From Seonamhaeicola algicola (lineage in GTDB: Bacteria; Bacteroidota; Bacteroidia; Flavobacteriales; Flavobacteriaceae), in assembly GCF_007997385.1 (NCBI RefSeq), contig NZ_VOSC01000019.1, forward strand, positions 265,864 to 329,863: a stretch of DNA of 64,000 nt. The letters run 5' to 3'. Position numbers and translations under genes: made by a program. Below, piece after piece: positions 47,122-56,406 of this stretch. The first letter of the stretch is position 1, and each line of letters opens with the position of its first letter. The notes beneath the pieces are model-generated. The model was not told the DNA's origin, made no database searches, and saw only the letters and a list, made by a program, of their open reading frames with translations.

Positions 47122-48963
47122 TTATTTTTTTGTAATGTAAATATAATACGTACCCGCTATTACATTATTTTCACTGTTTAGCATTTGCCCTTTAACACTT
47201 GTGTTTCCTGCTTTTAAAGGCACTTCAAAAACAACAGAGGTATCTGTAATTTTAACAGGTTTTGTTTGGTTGTAATCCCCTACTTGTAAAGCTATAGCTT
47301 GCACAGGCAACGCTACCATTGTATTACCATAAATAAGCTTTTTTACTCCGCCTTGAGGTAACCAAGCATCTACTGTTTTATTTTTAAAACTAGGCACTCC
47401 GGCTATTGGTGCTTTGGCTTCACGCGGCCACCTAGATACTTCAAATGTGTAAGTTGCATTAGTTTCAACAGTAATATGCCATTCTCCAACTTCTGAAAAG
47501 CCTTTTGCAACTTGTGAATGATTCCAAGGTACTGCTGGTAAATACCAATCTGATGGTGTTAAAAACACTTCAGTATCTTTTTCACTTCCAATAATTGGTC
47601 TGGGTACTTCTCTATCATTAGGTGTTACTTTTTCCCAATAGTTTTTATGAGCAACTCTTAAATTTTTTACAACATCAGGATACTTATTAATAACGTTGGT
47701 TGTTTGTGCAAAATCGGTTTCCATATCATACAACTCAGTGTTATCAATTAACCGCCAACGATTTGTCATTGCGGCCATATTAACCCAAGGTTGCGCTTTA
47801 AATGTTCTTTGATTTTCTACAAAAAGTATACGTTCTTCTAGTTTCTTTTCTGGGTTATATAATTGCTGCTTAAAGCTTCTTCCATCAAAATTTATAGTAT
47901 CATGAGTTTTAGTTTTTAAGCCACACAAATCTATAAGTGTAGGTAGTACATCAAAATGAGATGTTAAATCTTCTACATCTTTACCATGCTTTATAGCACC
48001 ATTTTTCCAATGTATAAAAAAAGGTACTCTATGCCCACCTTCATAAGCCTGTCCTTTTCTACCTTTCATGCCGGCATTATACATTTTTACACCTTCTGTT
48101 CCTCCATTATCGCTCATAAAAATGAGTATGGTATTATCTGCCAATTGTAAATTTTCAAGCGTTTTTCTTAATTTTCCAATATTCCTATCAATTCGCTGAA
48201 TGCCTGCATAAAAATAAGATACATTTTTTGGTACTTCAGGCCCAAAATTATTGGCCATTGAAACATCTGGCACCGTATGTGGATGATGAGGTAAATACGT
48301 TGGTAAATACACAAAAAATGGTTGTTTAGATTCCTTTTTCTGCTTAATAAAATTTATTGCTGCATTGTAAAAAACATCAGGTGCATATCCTTCAATTTTC
48401 TTTTTTTCACCGTTGTGCCAATAATAGTCATTTACTCTATCATTATCAAACCAATCATCGGTAGTTCCTGTTCCGCCATCACCTTGCCCAAGCCATTCAT
48501 CAAAACCTCTATCTATTGGCCTATAAGGATAATTTGCACCTAAATGCCACTTACCAAAAAGCCCTGTGGCATAACCAGATTCTTTAAAAACATTAGCCAT
48601 AGTAAGCTCATTAGTTTTTAGATGATTCCCGCCTGCTATTGTATGCCAAACACCAACATTATGTGCGTATTTACCTGTTAGTAAAGCGGCTCTTGTTGGT
48701 GCACAAGTAGGATCTACGTGGAAATCTGTAAAACGAACAGATTCTTCATGTAACTTGTCCATATTTGGTGTTTTAAAATAGGGGTTACCATGGCAACTCA
48801 AATCTCCATAACCTTGATCATCGGTTAGAATTAAAATTACATTAGGTTTCTCTTGTTTTTTAAGCTCATAATTTTTTGAACATGCGCTCATTAAAATCAT
48901 TACTATGAGAAAAATGAAACTTGAGTAATGTAGAGTTTTTAAGTTATGGTAATATATTTTCAA
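47122..48963 (-). CDS. Sulfatase, S1 family, with C-terminal beta-sandwich (lipoprotein)
   Basis: 613 residues from a TTG start, which gives a hydrophobic leader ending in the lipobox ILMSACSKN. The active site DPTCAPTRAALLTG has Cys87 and Arg91 (CxPxR, converted to formylglycine). LTDDQGYGDLS and MSDNGGTEG bind calcium. The last 140 residues, starting near HSQVAKGFSEVGEWHITVE, form an extra domain often seen in arylsulfatase-B-like enzymes of polysaccharide loci. It is the last gene of the eleven-gene run. Its start overlaps the stop of a T9SS-tail remnant. Confidence 0.92.
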   Translation of the reverse strand: MKIYYHNLKTLHYSSFIFLIVMILMSACSKNYELKKQEKPNVILILTDDQGYGDLSCHGNPYFKTPNMDKLHEESVRFTDFHVDPTCAPTRAALLTGKYAHNVGVWHTIAGGNHLKTNELTMANVFKESGYATGLFGKWHLGANYPYRPIDRGFDEWLGQGDGGTGTTDDWFDNDRVNDYYWHNGEKKKIEGYAPDVFYNAAINFIKQKKESKQPFFVYLPTYLPHHPHTVPDVSMANNFGPEVPKNVSYFYAGIQRIDRNIGKLRKTLENLQLADNTILIFMSDNGGTEGVKMYNAGMKGRKGQAYEGGHRVPFFIHWKNGAIKHGKDVEDLTSHFDVLPTLIDLCGLKTKTHDTINFDGRSFKQQLYNPEKKLEERILFVENQRTFKAQPWVNMAAMTNRWRLIDNTELYDMETDFAQTTNVINKYPDVVKNLRVAHKNYWEKVTPNDREVPRPIIGSEKDTEVFLTPSDWYLPAVPWNHSQVAKGFSEVGEWHITVETNATYTFEVSRWPREAKAPIAGVPSFKNKTVDAWLPQGGVKKLIYGNTMVALPVQAIALQVGDYNQTKPVKITDTSVVFEVPLKAGNTSVKGQMLNSENNVIAGTYYIYITKK

Positions 48964-49052
48964 AACAGTATTAATTTTTTAATTAACTTTTTTATTTTAT
49001 CACTATCATCTTTCTTAACCTTAATAAAGTACAAACCACTGGCAAAAGTTAA
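48960..49052 (-). pseudogene. Orphan T9SS type-A sorting-tail remnant
   Basis: Just past the GH43 stop, in another frame, about 30 codons read TFASGLYFIKVKKDDSDK, then IKKLIKK and a stop. The ASGLYxIKV...KKLIK pattern is that of the type IX secretion C-terminal sorting domain. No intact gene precedes it: upstream in this frame it is antiphase to GH43. It looks like the end of a lost secreted protein. Confidence 0.5.
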
Positions 49053-49056
49053 AAAT

Positions 49057-50688
49057 CTATTTTTGTTTATACTCAAACCAATCAAAACTTGCGGTTTTGC
49101 TACTTTTATTACCTTCAGAAGTAGCATACATACCAATATAAACACCGTTAAAACGTTGTGCGACATCATCAGAAATTACCGTATAATCCTGTATGTTTCC
49201 AATTACTTTTAAACTGTTTTCATTTTCACCATAATAAAACTGTGCGTTTATACTATTTACGTCAACTTTAAAAATGACTTCTTTTTTTGTATATGCTACT
49301 GAAGCTATTTTTTCTGATTGAAAATCACCTTTATTATCTTTTTGTAATGTTTTTAATAAAATAATTTCATTTTTAGTTTTTAGTAATTGAAAATGATTAC
49401 CATGTCTTCGGTAAATAACTAAACCTGCTTTTTCATTCTCTTTATTTGTTTTAAATACTAATTTAGTAGAAGCTATATAATTATGATGACGAGTACGTTG
49501 AGCTATAAAGGAAGGATTTACTAATTCTGAAACTGTTTCAGGACGTAATTGTAACTCTAAATCACCATTAATTATTTTGTACCACTCATACTTTGGTGAT
49601 CTTAAAAAGTTCCATTCTAAAGCTAAATTATTTTTATTAAAATCATCTTTTTCGGGAATTTCAGGTACAGGTGTCCATGGTAAATTTGGACGTTCTTGTA
49701 CTGCTTGCAATAAACCTTTACCTGGGTTATAAATTGGTGTTATACCACTTTCTTGTTGTGTCATTTCTACTTTTGCCAAAAAAGTTTCTCTAGCAAGTGT
49801 TATAAAACCATCAACCCGTCTTTTAGCTAGCATAACACTCCACCAATCGCCGTTTTGTGTTTGTACCAAATCGGCATGTCCTGTTTGACCAATGAAATGT
49901 GTTTTTCCTAAATGACGATGCGTCATAACAGGGTTAGAATGGTTGGGTATATATGGCCCCCATAAACTTTTACTATTAAAAACAGTTACAGCATGGTATT
50001 CTCCAGTTCCTCCTTCTCCAATTAATAACAAATACTCGCCATCAATTTTATATAAGTGAGGCCCTTCAGCCCAACGTGCATTAGATGCATGCCCATAAGT
50101 TAATTGTTTTTTTTCGCCTAAAAGCACCCCTTTGTCGGGGTCTATTTCTTGCATCCAAATACCGTTTTTTCCAGGCCATTCTTTTTGGGTTCCATCAACA
50201 ATGCCAGCTCCTGTGTAATAACAGCGTCCATCGTCATCCCAAAACAAAGAAGGATCTATACCAGGTGCATTATCAATCCACATTGGGTCACTCCAAGGTC
50301 CTTCTGGGTTTTTAGCTGTAATAATGAAATTACCTTTTTGCCCTACCATTGTTGTTATTATATAAAAAGTACCATTGTTATATCTAATAGATGGTGCAAA
50401 AATGCCATTTGAATTTCTAAGGCCATCTTCATAAACTATTTGATCTGACCTATGTAAACCATAACCAATTTTTTGCCAATTAACTAAATCTTTACTTTTA
50501 TGTATTGGTAAACCTGGGTACCACTCAAAAGACGAGTTTACCATATAATAAGTATCATCCACTCTACAAATTGAAGGATCTGGATAAAACCCAGACAAAA
50601 TTGGGTTTTTAAAAGTTTCAGGTGCCTTTTGTGCTATTACTAGATATGAAAACAGATATAATAAAAATGCTGTATGTTGTTTTTTCAT
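49057..50688 (-). CDS. Glycoside hydrolase family 43 with C-terminal beta-sandwich
   Basis: 543 residues; Sec signal peptide ending YLVIAQ, no lipobox. The five-bladed propeller has base Asp37 (GFYPDPSICR), pKa-setting Asp145 (PGIDPSLFWDDDG) and acid Glu208 (RWAEGPHLYK). A beta-xylosidase-type concanavalin-like domain follows (about 345-543). Family activities are beta-xylosidase and alpha-L-arabinofuranosidase. It is a close relative of the gene just upstream (50703), with the same domains. Confidence 0.92.
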   Translation of the reverse strand: MKKQHTAFLLYLFSYLVIAQKAPETFKNPILSGFYPDPSICRVDDTYYMVNSSFEWYPGLPIHKSKDLVNWQKIGYGLHRSDQIVYEDGLRNSNGIFAPSIRYNNGTFYIITTMVGQKGNFIITAKNPEGPWSDPMWIDNAPGIDPSLFWDDDGRCYYTGAGIVDGTQKEWPGKNGIWMQEIDPDKGVLLGEKKQLTYGHASNARWAEGPHLYKIDGEYLLLIGEGGTGEYHAVTVFNSKSLWGPYIPNHSNPVMTHRHLGKTHFIGQTGHADLVQTQNGDWWSVMLAKRRVDGFITLARETFLAKVEMTQQESGITPIYNPGKGLLQAVQERPNLPWTPVPEIPEKDDFNKNNLALEWNFLRSPKYEWYKIINGDLELQLRPETVSELVNPSFIAQRTRHHNYIASTKLVFKTNKENEKAGLVIYRRHGNHFQLLKTKNEIILLKTLQKDNKGDFQSEKIASVAYTKKEVIFKVDVNSINAQFYYGENENSLKVIGNIQDYTVISDDVAQRFNGVYIGMYATSEGNKSSKTASFDWFEYKQK

Positions 50689-50702
50689 GCTTATATAAAT
50701 GT

Positions 50703-52337
50703 TTAGTTTATGTTTCTATTTTGGAACCAATTAAAAATGGCCCAATTACTACTTTTTATATTGTTTGAAGTAGCGTATAATCCTGCTACAGTACCATTAA
50801 ATCTTCCAGCAATTTCATCACTAACAATAGAAAAATCTTGAACTTTACCTATTGGTTTTAAAGTGTTTTCATTTTCACCGTAATAAAACTGAAGATCTAA
50901 ATTATACCCTTTCACCTTTAAAACAACATCGTCTTTTGAATATGGTACTGTAGCAACAACCGTTTTTGTTGATGCTGTTCCTGTTTGTTTTAATGCTACA
51001 GTTTTTATTAAAGAAATAGTGCTTTTTTCTTTCAATAATTGATAATGTGTACTTGATTTTCGGTAAACCACTAAACCAGCTTGCTCATTATTTTTTTTAG
51101 TATTAAACGTTAATTGTGTACTTATTTCAAAATGATGAGAACGAATACGCTGTGCCCAAAACGATGGATTTACCAAGCTATCAATTACTTTAGGTCTTAA
51201 TTTTAGTTTTAATTTTCCTTCTTCTAATTTATACCAATTTTCGATGGGCGAACGTAAACAAATCCATTCAAACCCCAACTTTTCATTGTTAAATTCATCT
51301 CTTTCTTGTATTTTTTTAACCGGTGACCATGGTAAATTAGGTCGTTCTTGTTCAAACTGAAGCAAACCTATTCCCGGATTGAAAACTGGGGTAACTCCAC
51401 TTTCTTGATTAGTCATTTCTACTTTTGCTAAAAATGTTTCCCTGCATAAAACCGATTGTCCTTTAATAGGTCTTTTAGCATGTAAAACAGCCCACCAATT
51501 TCCTTGTTGGGTTTGGACTAGATCTCCATGACCTGTTTTAACTATTGGGTATGTATAGCCCAAGTGTCTATGCGTCATTACAGGGTTAGCATGGTTAGGA
51601 ATATATGGTCCCCATAGGTTTTTACTATTAAAAACTGTTATAGCATGATTTTCATTAGTACCTCCTTCAGCTACCATTAAAAGGTACTCGCCATTTATTT
51701 TAAAAAGTCTTGGTCCTTCTGTCCACATAGCATTTGAAGCATGCCCATGTGTAAGTTGTATTGGCTCTCCTAATAAACCACCCGTTTTAACGTTTATTTC
51801 CTGCATGAAAATGCCATTTATTCCTGGCCATTTATTTCTGTTTCCATTTACAATGCCAGCAGCTAAAAAATAAGATTTACCATCATCATCCCAAAACAGT
51901 GTAGGATCTATGCTCCCCGGACCTTTAATCCAAATAGGGTCTGACCATGGACCTTCAGGGTTAGTTGCTGTAACAATAAAATTACCATTACAACCCACGC
52001 AGGTACAAATAACATAAAATGTTCCGTTATTATATCTAATACTTGGAGCAAACATACCCAATGAATTATCTAAACCATCAGGAAAGTGTATTTGATCTAC
52101 CCTTTCAATAGCGTGTCCAATTTTTTCCCAATTAACCAAATCTTTACTGCGCATTATAGGTAATGCAGGAAACCATTCTAATGTAGGATGTGTCATATAA
52201 TAAGTATTACCTACTCTACATATTGAAGGATCTGAGTGAAAACCTGAAACAATTGGGTTTTTAAATGTATTTGGAGTATTCTGAGAAAAAATAAAACCAC
52301 TTAATAAAAAAACTACTATTTTGAATACTAAATGCAT
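50703..52337 (-). CDS. Glycoside hydrolase family 43 with C-terminal beta-sandwich (paralogue)
   Basis: 544 residues; Sec signal peptide ending SGFIFSQ. Catalytic residues are Asp36 (GFHSDPSICR), Asp144 (GSIDPTLFWDDDG) and Glu207 (MWTEGPRLFK). It shares the layout and much of the sequence with the 49057 product, 14 bases downstream, so a tandem duplication is likely. Differences near the active site (VNSSFEW there, THPTLEW here) may give different aglycone preference. Xylosidase or arabinofuranosidase activity is inferred. Confidence 0.92.
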   Translation of the reverse strand: MHLVFKIVVFLLSGFIFSQNTPNTFKNPIVSGFHSDPSICRVGNTYYMTHPTLEWFPALPIMRSKDLVNWEKIGHAIERVDQIHFPDGLDNSLGMFAPSIRYNNGTFYVICTCVGCNGNFIVTATNPEGPWSDPIWIKGPGSIDPTLFWDDDGKSYFLAAGIVNGNRNKWPGINGIFMQEINVKTGGLLGEPIQLTHGHASNAMWTEGPRLFKINGEYLLMVAEGGTNENHAITVFNSKNLWGPYIPNHANPVMTHRHLGYTYPIVKTGHGDLVQTQQGNWWAVLHAKRPIKGQSVLCRETFLAKVEMTNQESGVTPVFNPGIGLLQFEQERPNLPWSPVKKIQERDEFNNEKLGFEWICLRSPIENWYKLEEGKLKLKLRPKVIDSLVNPSFWAQRIRSHHFEISTQLTFNTKKNNEQAGLVVYRKSSTHYQLLKEKSTISLIKTVALKQTGTASTKTVVATVPYSKDDVVLKVKGYNLDLQFYYGENENTLKPIGKVQDFSIVSDEIAGRFNGTVAGLYATSNNIKSSNWAIFNWFQNRNIN

Positions 52338-52343
52338 TTCTTT

Positions 52344-53579
52344 TTAATCTTTATACCCATCAGCAAACTCTGCTTTGGTGTTTCTGTTTCTTGAAAAACT
52401 AAATCTTGCCAAATATTGATCTCCTGCCCACCAAGGTTTGCCTGGGTAATTTTTAGACATATGATGAAGCCCCCAACTTAAAGCCTCGGTTGGATGCTTA
52501 TCATTATCTAAAGTGGTAACAAGCCCCATAGCTGAAGGTACCCAGTTTACATAAGCCATTATTTCAAAATTAATACCATCTGGCGCATATTGTATGGTTT
52601 GTCTTTCTGGTCCGTCGTGTGATGATACCATAGCAATACCCTCTTTGTATTTCCATACACAAAGCTCATGCCCACTATGTGTAATTGGGTTGTATTCAGA
52701 TTTTACATAAGGTCCCGTTATACTATCGGCAATGGCAACACCCCAACGAATTTCGCGTCCGCCAGCTGTATTTCGTTCACCCATGCGCTCGCCTTTGTAA
52801 TACAAATAGAATTTATTTTTATAGTATAGTAATGTTGGGTCATGTACCTTCTGGCTATCAAAGCTTCCTTGAGATTTTACTGCAAACCTACTGTCTTCTT
52901 CTCCTAACCATTCGCCATCTTTTGAAGCTTCTAAAATAGGTGCTTCAAGTCGTTTCCATGGTCCATTAGGGCTATTAGCAATAGACATGCCTACCGTATT
53001 AAAAGTTCTGTTTAAATACGGTGCTTTAACACATTGATACACCAAATAATATTTGCCGTTATGTGCTAAAATTTCAGGTGTAAAAACAGATCTATCGTCA
53101 TAAGCGCCTTTTGGGCCATAGGTAATAGCTACACCTTGTTCTTTCCAATCCCAACCATCTTTTGACGTTGCATACCAAATTTCGGTTTTATCCCAAGGGA
53201 ATACTTTTTTTTCAGGATCACCCGTGCCAAACCCATATGTTTTACCTACAGATTTTGAATACCAAGTGTAATACAAACCATTAACCTGAATAACCATTGT
53301 AGGATCGCGGCGAATAACACCTTTTTCATAACCTATATCTCCTTTTAATTCGTGATTATTGAATGTGCCAAACCACTGGTCATTTTTATGATAATTGTTT
53401 CTTAGTGCTCTTTTTGATGCAGCACTCATCTTATTAGGGTTTCCTATGGCAAGAAAATCATAATCTTCTTGGGTGTATTGCGGTTTAGTTTCTGTAATAT
53501 TTTCAGCTTTTGATTCTTGCTTAGTATTACATGAAAAAAGTAGTGTGACAAAACACAAAATGGTGATAAAAAACTTCAT
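52344..53579 (-). CDS. GH117-like glycoside hydrolase (lipoprotein)
   Basis: 411 residues; lipobox LLFSC (Cys17). The propeller carries [11 protein letters not shown] (candidate base Asp92), [33 protein letters not shown] and [10 protein letters not shown]. These resemble GH117, whose known members cleave terminal 3,6-anhydro-L-galactose from agar oligosaccharides. A related GH43-clan specificity is possible. It is six bases from the next GH43 gene, within the same run. If GH117 is right, the target is an agar- or porphyran-type galactan. Confidence 0.75.
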   Translation of the reverse strand: MKFFITILCFVTLLFSCNTKQESKAENITETKPQYTQEDYDFLAIGNPNKMSAASKRALRNNYHKNDQWFGTFNNHELKGDIGYEKGVIRRDPTMVIQVNGLYYTWYSKSVGKTYGFGTGDPEKKVFPWDKTEIWYATSKDGWDWKEQGVAITYGPKGAYDDRSVFTPEILAHNGKYYLVYQCVKAPYLNRTFNTVGMSIANSPNGPWKRLEAPILEASKDGEWLGEEDSRFAVKSQGSFDSQKVHDPTLLYYKNKFYLYYKGERMGERNTAGGREIRWGVAIADSITGPYVKSEYNPITHSGHELCVWKYKEGIAMVSSHDGPERQTIQYAPDGINFEIMAYVNWVPSAMGLVTTLDNDKHPTEALSWGLHHMSKNYPGKPWWAGDQYLARFSFSRNRNTKAEFADGYKD

Positions 53580-53636
53580 TATTTTTAGTTTATTATTTTA
53601 TGCTTTAAAATTGTTTATTGAAAGGTTTACCATAAA

Positions 53637-55259
53637 TTAATCATTCCAATGTTTATCAACTATTGCTTGAATTTCAGGAAAGTTTTCATCAGTTTCATTT
53701 AAATCAATACGTTGTTGTTTAAGTTGTACTTTCATTTTATCAATAATAGCTTTGTATTCAGGATCGTTATAGCGATTATGCAATTCTTCAGGATCGTTTT
53801 TTAAATCATAAAACTCCCATGTATGGGGCGTTTCGCGTTCAATGCCATAATATTGTGTTGCCCAATAATGCTTTTTAAAATCTTTTTCTGGTAAATAATG
53901 TTTTCCGTAGTAAAACATAAGTTTATAATCTTTTGAACGCACCCCAAAATGTGCTGGCACATAATGATGTATAATATGCATCCAGTAACGGTAATACGTA
54001 GTTTCTCTCCAGTTATTTTCTTCTTTACCTTGTAAGGTGTTTATAAAACTTTTACCTTGCATGTACTCTGGTGTTTTTCCGCCTGCAAGTTCTATCATGG
54101 TTGGGGCATAATCTGTGTTGTTTATTAACAAATCTGTTACGCTTTGTGGTTTTATCATTTTTGGGTAGTGCATTATGTATGGCATGCGCATAGACTCGTC
54201 ATACATCCAACGTTTATCTTGTAAATCGTGTTCACCAAGCATCATGCCTTGGTCTCCTGTGTAAATAATAACAGTGTTCTCCCAAAGGCCTTCCTCTTTT
54301 AAATAGGCAAATAATCGGCCTAAATTATCATCAACACCTTTTACACAGCGTAAGTATCTTTTTAAATAATCTTGGTAAGCTACGTGTGCAGAGTTAGCGC
54401 GCCCTTGTAAACTATCTTCATGAAAAAACTTGTTGTAGTTTCTGTACATATGCCTGTTAGAAATGGATGTACCTATATAATTTACTAACGAATCGTTTTT
54501 CCCTCTTGTTCCTTCTGAGCCCCAATTAGGTTGATAATATAAGCTTGATGGTTCCGGAATTTCTGTATTGGCTAAAAAATCTTCGTATCTAGGTGCATAT
54601 TCAAACATATCATGTGGTGCTTTGTAATGATGCATTAAAAAGAATGGTTTATTTTTATCTCTATTTTTTAAATAATCAATAGAGGCATCAGTAATAACAT
54701 CGGTTGAATGCCCTGTAGTTTCTACTTTATTTTTTTTCCATGGGCCTTTACCTTTTTCGTAAAACGAAGGATTAAAATACTTACCTTGACCTGGTAAAAC
54801 TTTATAATAATCAAAGGCCGAAGGTTCTATATGTAAATGCCATTTTCCTATTACAGCTGTTGAATACCCTAACTTTTTCAACTCTTTAGGTAAATATTGC
54901 TTTTCAGGATCTAGAGCAATATCTAAATCTAAAACACCATTAGTTTGCGGGTATTGTCCTGATATTATTGAAGCCCTACTTGGTGTACAAATTGAATTGT
55001 TACAAAATGCATTTGTAAAACGTATACCGTTGTTTGCTAACGTATCTAAATTAGGAGTTAAATTTAAGTTTGAAAGTCTGCCTCCATAAGCTCCAATGGC
55101 TTGTGAGGTATGATCATCAGACATTATGAAGATAATGTTAGGCTTTGATGATTTTTTTTTAGTTGCTTCTATATTTTTTTGTGCAAAAGCAAATGATACC
55201 AATAACCCTAATAGCAATGGTAATACTTTTTTCTTATAGTGTCTTTTTATAACGTACAT
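53637..55259 (-). CDS. Sulfatase, S1 family (secreted)
   Basis: 540 residues; signal peptide ending VSFAFAQ after a basic start. The formylglycine motif is ICTPSRASIISG (Cys91, Arg95). IMSDDHTSQAIGAYGG and YTGDQGMMLGEHDL provide metal ligands; GKWHLHIEPS is the conserved Lys-His region. The sequence is of the iduronate-sulfatase-like type frequent in marine polysaccharide loci. It probably removes a defined sulfate group before the exo-glycosidases can act. Confidence 0.93.
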   Translation of the reverse strand: MYVIKRHYKKKVLPLLLGLLVSFAFAQKNIEATKKKSSKPNIIFIMSDDHTSQAIGAYGGRLSNLNLTPNLDTLANNGIRFTNAFCNNSICTPSRASIISGQYPQTNGVLDLDIALDPEKQYLPKELKKLGYSTAVIGKWHLHIEPSAFDYYKVLPGQGKYFNPSFYEKGKGPWKKNKVETTGHSTDVITDASIDYLKNRDKNKPFFLMHHYKAPHDMFEYAPRYEDFLANTEIPEPSSLYYQPNWGSEGTRGKNDSLVNYIGTSISNRHMYRNYNKFFHEDSLQGRANSAHVAYQDYLKRYLRCVKGVDDNLGRLFAYLKEEGLWENTVIIYTGDQGMMLGEHDLQDKRWMYDESMRMPYIMHYPKMIKPQSVTDLLINNTDYAPTMIELAGGKTPEYMQGKSFINTLQGKEENNWRETTYYRYWMHIIHHYVPAHFGVRSKDYKLMFYYGKHYLPEKDFKKHYWATQYYGIERETPHTWEFYDLKNDPEELHNRYNDPEYKAIIDKMKVQLKQQRIDLNETDENFPEIQAIVDKHWND

Positions 55260-55290
55260 TTAGTTTTAATTAAATATTATATTTTCAAAC

Positions 55291-55401
55291 CTAAAAATTA
55301 AATATTTCATCAAAATCTTCAGGTGTTTTTTTACTAGAATTATAATTAGGTTTAGCACAGTTGGTAACTAATAGAATGCAACCAATAAAAAATACAAATC
55401 C
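55291..55401 (-). pseudogene. Orphan lipoprotein-leader fragment
   Basis: Between the sulfatase and the GH43-like gene, a 36-codon frame without any start codon reads GFVFFIGCILLVTNCAKPNY followed by an acidic stretch (SSKKTPEDFDEIFNF) and stop. It has the shape of a lipoprotein leader with lipobox (VTNC), bounded by a stop upstream. It may be a decayed small lipoprotein gene. Chance cannot be excluded. Confidence 0.35.
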
Positions 55402-55407
55402 TTAATC

Positions 55408-56208
55408 TTATTTATTATTTAAAATTTTTATTGGTATTTGTACATTCCATGAGTGTAAAACCCCCTTAGTATCTAAAGTATCGGCTGCACAAAATAAAGC
55501 TATTGGCTTTCCGTTTTCAAAAAACATTTGCGGACGCTCTAAATGTTTAAGTTTTTGTATGCTACCGTCTTGTTTTGTTATTTCTAATTTAGAAACTAGT
55601 GGGTTTTTAGATAGTTTCCAATCAAATCCATCTAAAGCATTTTCATCTTCACTGGCATCTATAAGTGGCTCATCAAAACGTTTCCAAGGGCCATTTGGGT
55701 TATCAGCTACCGCTACTCCGATGCGTTGGTTATTTCTATGAGTCCAATTATATTCAATCTTTCCAGGTACACATGGGTTTACATCATCACCAGTATTACC
55801 CATATAGTAAAGATAATATTTACCTTCAAACTTATGTGTTGTTGGATTATGTGTACACAAACCATCCCAATATTCTGCGCCTCTTCTAGGAAAAACTACA
55901 TCTTTATGTTTAAATGGTCCGAATGGAGATGTTGAAACCGCATGAGCTATTTCAGAATGTGTTACCCAAGCCCAACCTAAATTCTTCTTCCAACGAGAAT
56001 AAAACATGTGATATAAACCATCTTCACCTTTTATAGCTGAACCTCCCCAAACAGTAATATTATCAGTATCAGTAAAATTTGAAAAATCAGATACTTTACC
56101 CAATTCTAGGGTAATATCATTATATATATTTTTTTTAGTATTTATATTTTCACTCACTTTATTTGCACAAGATATTAATAAGTAAGAATAAAAAATTAGC
56201 TTAGTCAT
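55408..56208 (-). CDS. GH43-like propeller protein, apparently shortened (lipoprotein)
   Basis: 266 residues; the leader LIFYSYLLISCANK has a lipobox. Blades with GGSAIKGEDGLYHMFYSRW, TSPFGPFKHKDVVFPRRG and THKFEGKYYLYYMGNTGD are well formed. After NPNGPWKRFDEPLID the sequence jumps from ASEDENALD to GFDWKLSKNPLVSKLE, which in relatives I remember are separated by about 100 residues holding further blades. The frame is preserved. It may therefore be an in-frame deletion product with reduced or lost activity. The intact relatives act on algal or plant glycans. Confidence 0.65.
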   Translation of the reverse strand: MTKLIFYSYLLISCANKVSENINTKKNIYNDITLELGKVSDFSNFTDTDNITVWGGSAIKGEDGLYHMFYSRWKKNLGWAWVTHSEIAHAVSTSPFGPFKHKDVVFPRRGAEYWDGLCTHNPTTHKFEGKYYLYYMGNTGDDVNPCVPGKIEYNWTHRNNQRIGVAVADNPNGPWKRFDEPLIDASEDENALDGFDWKLSKNPLVSKLEITKQDGSIQKLKHLERPQMFFENGKPIALFCAADTLDTKGVLHSWNVQIPIKILNNK

Positions 56209-56406
56209 CTATTATTATTTTTTTAATTTATAAACACGTATATAATCAATAAGCTGTTTTATCTTCATCACTTAATTCATGAACCTTTACCCTTGATTTA
56301 CAAGTGTTTTGGGCGATTTAGAAAAAGTAGTTACAATAATCATACAAATAAATATAACCGTCAATTTATATTTAAAATTAAATGTTTCACTATTTAATTT
56401 TAAGGT

